Shown: positions 41,360 through 45,136 of the stretch, piece after piece | How positions within the stretch are numbered: position 1 is the first letter of the stretch | Layout: each line of letters starts with the position of its first letter | NCBI GenBank assembly: GCA_021795215.1 | Contig: JAJYPS010000007.1 | Span: forward strand, 1 to 45,136 | DNA: 45,136 nt | Source: Actinomycetes bacterium | Lineage (GTDB): Bacteria; Actinomycetota; Acidimicrobiia; Acidimicrobiales; JAKAOS01 | Direction of reading: 5' to 3' | The notes under the pieces: model-generated | The model's input: only the letters and a program-made list of their open reading frames with translations | The model's database searches: none | What the model was told of the DNA's origin: nothing | Made by a program: the position numbers and the translations under genes

Positions 41360-41616
41360 GTGGACATCACCGAGATCGCGATCGGCGACGGCAACGAGGA
41401 GCACCTCACCCGGCATGGGATCTCGCTCGCCGAGGTGCAACAAGTCCTGGCTGGTGACCCGGACATAAGGCGCAACCGCAAGGACCGAGCCGGAACCCAC
41501 GTTGCGCTCGGTCAGACCAACGGCGGCCGTCGCGTTGTGGTCCCGCTCGTCGACAAGGGCAACGGACGGGCAACGGACGGATTCGGCCCATCACCGCATG
41601 GGAGGTAGGGACATGA
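41360..41616 (+). pseudogene. BrnT/DUF4258-like toxin, frameshifted by an 11-bp duplication
   Basis: From GTG 41360 (7 bases after GGAGG) the frame reads DITEIAIGDGNEEHLTRHGI and on to RVVVPLVDKGNGR. The unit GCAACGGACGG then occurs twice in tandem (41559-41569 and 41570-41580), and the frame leaves the family to stop at 41608. With one copy removed the reading becomes GNGRIRPITAWEVGT and stops at 41614-41616. This gives the family ending and a 4-base overlap (ATGA) with the antitoxin start at 41613. The intact protein would be an RNase-type toxin of about 80 residues. Confidence 0.8.
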
Positions 41617-41918
41617 CCGACTACAAGACCAGGGATGATCGAGCAGCGCTCGAGGCGGACTTCGACCAATTGCCCGGTGAGCAGAGCAGCCCGGCGGGTG
41701 AGGTGTCCACGGTGGTCTCAGTACGGCTTCGAGGAGGTGAGCTCTCCATCGTCGAGCAGGCCGCCAGCGCTGCCAACCTGCCGCTTTCCACGTTCATCCG
41801 GCAGGCCGCCCTGGGCGCCGCTGGTTCTCTGGATGTACGCGCCGTCACCGCCCGAGTAGAAGCCATCCAGAACGAGGCCCGCAAACTCGCTGCTCTCCTC
41901 CACGGCGACGCTGCCTGA
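41613..41918 (+). CDS. Ribbon-helix-helix antitoxin (partner of BrnT-like toxin)
   Basis: A 101-residue protein from the ATG at 41613. Residues 30-68 (VSTVVSVRLRGGELSIVEQA then LSTFIRQAALGAA) form a ribbon-helix-helix/MobC-like DNA-binding segment, which is usual for antitoxins of this class. The N-terminal 30 residues are charged and would wrap the toxin. It follows the broken toxin gene with the ATGA overlap of the ancestral reading, so it may now lack an active partner. Confidence 0.75.
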   Translation: MTDYKTRDDRAALEADFDQLPGEQSSPAGEVSTVVSVRLRGGELSIVEQAASAANLPLSTFIRQAALGAAGSLDVRAVTARVEAIQNEARKLAALLHGDAA

Positions 41919-41942
41919 CCACCTGCTCCGCAGATGGATCGG

Positions 41943-42332
41943 CTACTCCGACGCTCGGACTGCCAGCCCGCGTTCAGCGGCAGCGGTTGCAAGGCGGCGA
42001 TCAAAGGTAGTGATGGATCCGTCTGTCTGCTCGGCGGCCAGGAGGACGCAGCAGTCCGGCAGCTTGAGATTCGTCTCGGCCCGCAGGAGGGCAAGGCGCA
42101 CGGGTGCGTCCTCGGGCAGATGCTGAGTGCCGATGTGCAGCTGATCGAGGACCGCGATGGCGTGGTCAAGATGGCCAGCCCGGGCAGGTCCAACGAGCAC
42201 CTCGGCGATCGTGAGGGAGCTGGCTGCGAGCGACTCGCCGGCGAAGTCGCTCAGCAGAGACGTAGCCGTCCCATGGTGAGCATCCCTGGCATCCAGGTGG
42301 GCGACGAGCACGCTGGCGTCGAGCACGATCAC
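41943..42332 (-). CDS. vapC: PIN-domain toxin VapC
   Basis: A 129-residue endoribonuclease-type toxin from the GTG at 42332. The acidic residues of the PIN site are seen in IVLDASVLVAHLDA (Asp5), LTIAEVLVGPAR (Glu), KLPDCCVLLAAE (Asp) and ITTFDRRL (Asp). The start overlaps the antitoxin stop by 4 bases. The length is typical. The target RNA is unknown. Confidence 0.92.
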   Translation of the reverse strand: MIVLDASVLVAHLDARDAHHGTATSLLSDFAGESLAASSLTIAEVLVGPARAGHLDHAIAVLDQLHIGTQHLPEDAPVRLALLRAETNLKLPDCCVLLAAEQTDGSITTFDRRLATAAAERGLAVRASE

Positions 42333-42598
42333 GCGGGCCAGTCCTCGCGCAGAGCGTCGAGGTAGCCCTCGCCATACAGCCCAGTGAGGGTCCCACTGGT
42401 ACGTGCCACGGCTTCGCGGTGCGCCTGGTTGCGTCTCTCCTGGCCCTCGACAAGGGCGCGGTGACCCTCCTCGAGGAGGTGGAGCAACAGCCTGGCCCGG
42501 TTGTCGCGGTCCCCGGGCCATCGCCGGGCGGCGGCGTCGAGAGCCCGAGCGACTGCCTCGCTCTCGGTAACCACATGACGAGGTCGAGTGGTCGGCAT
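42329..42598 (-). CDS. vapB: VapB-like antitoxin
   Basis: An 89-residue protein from the ATG at 42598. It starts MPTTRPRHVVTESEAVARAL and is rich in Arg and Glu helices (AARRWPGDRDNRARLLLHLL). No clear DNA-binding fold is recognised, but the size, the position and the GTGA overlap with vapC identify it as the antitoxin. A near-palindrome GTGTAACAC lies at 42607-42615, just upstream, and may be its operator. Confidence 0.8.
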   Translation of the reverse strand: MPTTRPRHVVTESEAVARALDAAARRWPGDRDNRARLLLHLLEEGHRALVEGQERRNQAHREAVARTSGTLTGLYGEGYLDALREDWPA

Positions 42599-42672
42599 AG
42601 AAGGAAAGTGTAACACCTACTGCGGCGGTGCCGCACCTATGGCCCGCTTGAGGATCGGGCTGCGGGACGCCT

Positions 42673-43037
42673 TCAGGCCGGGGAGAAGCGACGAACGTAG
42701 CGCCGCTGCCACGGCGTCTCGACCGCTCCGGGGTCGTGACACTGCCGGATGAAGGCCACTGCCTGTGGCGGCGACACACCATCCGGCACGGCGATGCAGG
42801 CGAGCGCCATGCCGGTTCTCCCGCGTCCACCGCCACACGCCACTTCCACCCGCTCCGCCTCGGCGCGATGCCATGCCTCGCGTAGGGCATCCTGCGCGTC
42901 GTGGCGGTCGACGGGCAGCCTGAAGTCCGGCCAGCGGACCCATCGGGCATCCCACTCCAGCGGGACGGCCTGTCGCCCAGCAGGTAGAGGCCGAACTCGG
43001 GGAACGGGCCGCGAGGTGGCGGCTGTCTCAGTCCACG
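42673..43037 (-). pseudogene. Tyrosine-phosphatase-like gene with a frameshift
   Basis: The segment GPFPEFGLYLLGDR (about 43012-42970) is in one frame. The continuation AVPLEWDARWVRWPDFRLPV, ending with PWQRRYVRRFSPA before the stop at 42675-42673, is in another. The catalytic motif VACGGGRGRTGMALACIAV fits Cx5R phosphatases of the small actinobacterial family that starts PEFGLYLLG. One indel near 42966-42975 explains the switch. It may be real decay or a sequencing error. The 5' limit is unclear because the frame joins that of the upstream gene. Confidence 0.65.
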
Positions 43038-43049
43038 ACCGCGAACGAG

Positions 43050-43839
43050 CCGCCCAGACGGCAGGTGTAGCAGGGCTTGCAGGCGTGCAAGGCTCTCGGC
43101 GGGCATGTGGCTGCGGAACCGACCCCTCTGGTCAGGGCGGCGTCCCCAGATGACCAGAGTGCGAGCCGCGGCGTCGAGCTCTACGTAGGGCTCGTCGCTG
43201 TCATGGTCGGCCAGTTCGAGACCGGCGTGGTCGCCGTTCACGACGACGCGCACGTCCCGCTTGCCTTCGGAGCGGAGGCGCACGGCGAGCTCCGTCCGGC
43301 GCCTGGGTCGTGATGGCTGCCCCGGACCAGCAGCAGGCGGCCCAATACGCCCACGGCGTGCTCGGTCAGCTCTGGCTGGGCCGGCAGCTGATGCCCCACC
43401 TCGCCGTCGCCGGCGAAGTCCCAGCGATGGACGGCGAACTCGCTACGCATGTGGGGGACGAACTTCGCCACGGCCATGCGCCGCCCGGTCCACGGGATGA
43501 CCGCCTCGGGCTCCTTGGCCAGGACCTGGTCGATGGCTGAGCGCATCTTCTCCTCCTCGACCTCCAGGCGCCGGCGCAAGTCGGGGTCGTCCATGGCCCG
43601 GTAGGGGGCCTCCCTGACCTCGAAGCTCTGGGTGGCAGGCACCTGTTCGCCTCGCAGGTGGGGCTCCAGGTGACGGGTGACCTCTGCGGCTCCTGCGGCC
43701 AGGTGGGCGGTCACCTCGTGGGTGGGGTGGTCCAGCCCTCGCAGGCGCTGACGGCCTGCGGAGCGCTGTGCTGGAGGGCATCGAGGAAGGCCCCGGCCTC
43801 TCGGCTGCGGGATGTGGGGGCCGGGGCGGGGGCTTCCAT
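43050..43839 (-). pseudogene. Maleylpyruvate-isomerase-like (mycothiol-dependent) gene with two frameshifts
   Basis: From ATG 43839, with GGAGGAG 7 bases upstream, the frame starts MEAPAPAPTSRSREAGAFLD. It breaks near 43718-43730 in a C-rich run, and the family sequence HEVTAHLAAGAAEVTRHLEP continues in another frame. Near 43290-43320 the frame shifts again, to RLRSEGKRDVRVVVNGDHAG and LARLQALLHLPSG. The parts resemble the mycothiol-dependent maleylpyruvate isomerase metal-binding domain and its C-terminal domain. It diverges from the arsR gene. Confidence 0.65.
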
Positions 43840-43914
43840 GGGTTGTCTCCTCCGGCTCGGTTGGTTGGCTCTCGGCCGAACCTAAGGGCGACACGCTTGG
43901 GGTAGCGTCGAAAC

Positions 43915-44388
43915 GTGGATGTCGACGTGGCCGTCGTGGCCCAGCTATTCGCCGACCGGACCCGCGCCGCAGTTGTGGCTGCTCTCCTCGACGGCCGGGC
44001 CCTGACGGCCGGCGAGCTGGCCCGGGCCGTCGAGGTGTCGGCCCCTACCGTGAGCGCCCACCTGAGCCGCCTCTTGGCCGCTGGCCTGGTGGCCGTAGAG
44101 ACCCAGAGAAGGCACCGCTACTACCGTCTCCGACGAGCGCGCTGCCCGCGCCTTCGAGGCCCTCGCCGCCCTGGCGCCGGTGCGGCCGGTGCGCTCGCTT
44201 GGCCAATCGCGGGTGACCGCCGAGCTGGCCTGGGCCAGAACCTGCTACACCACCTGGCCGGAGCCGTGGCCGTATCCCTGGCCGACACCCTCATCCAGCG
44301 ACAAGTGCTCACCGAGACCGACAGCAGCTACCAGCTCGGTCCGCAAGGCCACGTCCTCGAAAGGTTCGGCCTATTCCTACAGTGGTAG
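43915..44388 (+). CDS. ArsR-type winged-helix regulator, internally frame-shifted
   Basis: The 157-residue frame from GTG 43915 begins with DVDVAVVAQLFADRTRAAVVA, followed by ELARAVEVSAPTVSAHLSRLL and GLVAVETQRRHRYYRL, a clear ArsR helix-turn-helix. Residues about 72-112 then read as unlike-family sequence. In another frame the same bases give SDERAARAFEALAALAPVRP-like and SLGQSRVTAELAWARTCY, which match the usual middle of this family. The first frame returns with HLAGAVAVSLADTLIQRQVL. Two indels (near 44128-44132 and 44245-44252) with a net loss of three bases would explain this. The frame stays open, so it could be made as an altered protein. Confidence 0.7.
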   Translation: MDVDVAVVAQLFADRTRAAVVAALLDGRALTAGELARAVEVSAPTVSAHLSRLLAAGLVAVETQRRHRYYRLRRARCPRLRGPRRPGAGAAGALAWPIAGDRRAGLGQNLLHHLAGAVAVSLADTLIQRQVLTETDSSYQLGPQGHVLERFGLFLQW

Positions 44389-44397
44389 GATGCATCG

Positions 44398-44613
44398 GTG
44401 GCCGTACGCAAACGGTCGGTGAGCATCGAGGAACACCTCGCCAACCGAGTCGAAGAGCACGTGGGCGGCCGAGGCCTCAGCGGCTTCGTCGCCCGTGCCG
44501 TTGACCACGAACTCGAGGGGGACGCCCTCGGAGAATACCTCGATGACCTCGACGCCGAGTTCGGGCCGGTGCGATCCGATCTCGTCGTGGGCTTTGACTC
44601 CCTGTGGCCTTGA
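44398..44613 (+). CDS. Antitoxin of a PIN toxin pair
   Basis: A 71-residue acidic protein from GTG 44398, beginning AVRKRSVSIEEHLANRVEEH. The N-terminus resembles a ribbon-helix-helix strand and helix (RKRSVSIEEHLANRVEEHVG). The acidic C-terminus (EYLDDLDAEFGPV) would bind the toxin. It overlaps the following PIN gene by 10 bases, the usual toxin-antitoxin layout. Confidence 0.8.
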   Translation: MAVRKRSVSIEEHLANRVEEHVGGRGLSGFVARAVDHELEGDALGEYLDDLDAEFGPVRSDLVVGFDSLWP

Positions 44614-45014
44614 TCCTCGACAGCGAGGCCCTGTCCGCCCTCGCTCGTCCGCGATCGGCACCTCAGCGCCACGAGCGGGTGCGGGCGGCGATGCGTTCGG
44701 CTCAACGACGCCGCGAGCCCGTGCGGGTCCCGGCGGCCACGCTGCTCGAGCTCTACCGGGGGGCGGGAACGGACGAGGCCGTCGATCTCGAGCTCGGCCG
44801 CGGGTACGCTCGGGTCGTCACGACCGGAGTCCGCATCGCCCAAGTCGCCGGCCACCTGCTGGCCTCGATCGGGGCGGGCAGCGAGATGGCGATCGACGCC
44901 CTCGTGGTCGCCACCGCGGTCCGTCTCGGCGGGGGACTGATCCTGACCCACGACCCGGCCGATCTCGAACGCCTTGCCGCTGGCCAACCCAACGTCCGAG
45001 TTGTGCCCCTGTAG
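44604..45014 (+). CDS. PIN-domain toxin VapC-like
   Basis: A 136-residue protein from GTG 44604. The PIN acidic set can be seen in LILDSEALSALARP (Asp), TLLELYRGAG (Glu), AIDALVVATAV (Asp) and LTHDPADLERL (Asp). It would be a ribonuclease inhibited by the upstream antitoxin. The frame is intact, unlike its neighbours to the left. The 122 bases that follow to the window edge hold nothing recognisable. Confidence 0.88.
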   Translation: MALILDSEALSALARPRSAPQRHERVRAAMRSAQRRREPVRVPAATLLELYRGAGTDEAVDLELGRGYARVVTTGVRIAQVAGHLLASIGAGSEMAIDALVVATAVRLGGGLILTHDPADLERLAAGQPNVRVVPL

Positions 45015-45136
45015 CGACTTTCCCACAGACCGGTCTCCCGGCACCGCTCAGCGCAGCAACTCGATGTTCGCCTGAGGTGCTCCTCGGAGGCTCGGCCCGT
45101 GGGAGGGGTGCTCCAGTATCCTCTCTGCCGTGATCG

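Overview
The window is high-GC actinobacterial DNA. The best markers are a complete Pup-proteasome locus (AAA unfoldase, Dop, Pup, PrcB, PrcA, PafA) and the neighbours trmI, tatB/tatC and helY. This is the order of the Mycobacterium tuberculosis Rv2118c-Rv2092c region, but without pafB/pafC and with other small genes inserted. Mycothiol-type enzymes (an Rv2466c-like DsbA protein and a maleylpyruvate-isomerase-like gene) also fit an actinobacterium. The overall gene set suggests a deep-branching class such as Acidimicrobiia, but this is inference and no species can be named. No rRNA, tRNA, CRISPR array or insertion sequence was seen.

Layout. 1-2.9 kb (minus strand): transketolase running into transaldolase, and a fatty-acid desaturase. 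2.9-4.5 kb: a gene-poor stretch with palindromes and one small membrane-protein gene. 4.5-6.2 kb: three small membrane or basic proteins chained by short overlaps to trmI, which appears to use a CTG start. 6.3-13.3 kb: the pupylation and proteasome genes. 13.3-20.5 kb: signal peptidase I, a zinc ribbon, tatB, tatC, helY and a double-length ThyX-like protein. 21-25.6 kb: an acidic DUF4193-type protein, a GNAT enzyme, a NUDIX hydrolase, a large unknown protein and a MarR regulator, the last divergent from yceI. 26.3-35.2 kb: a PsiE-like protein, then a plus-strand run of sortase, phospholipase D, LmeA-like, nitronate monooxygenase, FAD/NAD(P)-binding protein and mycothiol-dependent nitroreductase-like protein. 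35.2-38.6 kb: csoR-copA-copZ with a perfect CsoR-type operator. 38.7-41.2 kb: a kinase with altered catalytic motifs, preceded by a LuxR-type gene broken by one stop codon. 41.3-45 kb: an accessory tail with three toxin-antitoxin pairs, a tyrosine-phosphatase-like gene, a maleylpyruvate-isomerase-like gene and an ArsR regulator, several of them frameshifted.

How the genes work together. Dop deamidates Pup (C-terminal Gln), PafA ligates it to targets, the ring ATPase (C-terminal GQYL) unfolds them and PrcBA degrades them. CsoR, CopA and CopZ make a copper-sensing and export unit. TatB and TatC form the Tat translocase.

Two patterns stand out beyond gene content. Short tandem repeats of 11-20 bp units recur in genes and spacers throughout the window, most strikingly seven copies of a 16-bp unit forming the tail of a flavoprotein. 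Visible gene lesions (one nonsense codon, one 11-bp tandem duplication and about five indels) are confined to the last 4 kb, which points either to local gene decay or to poor sequence there.
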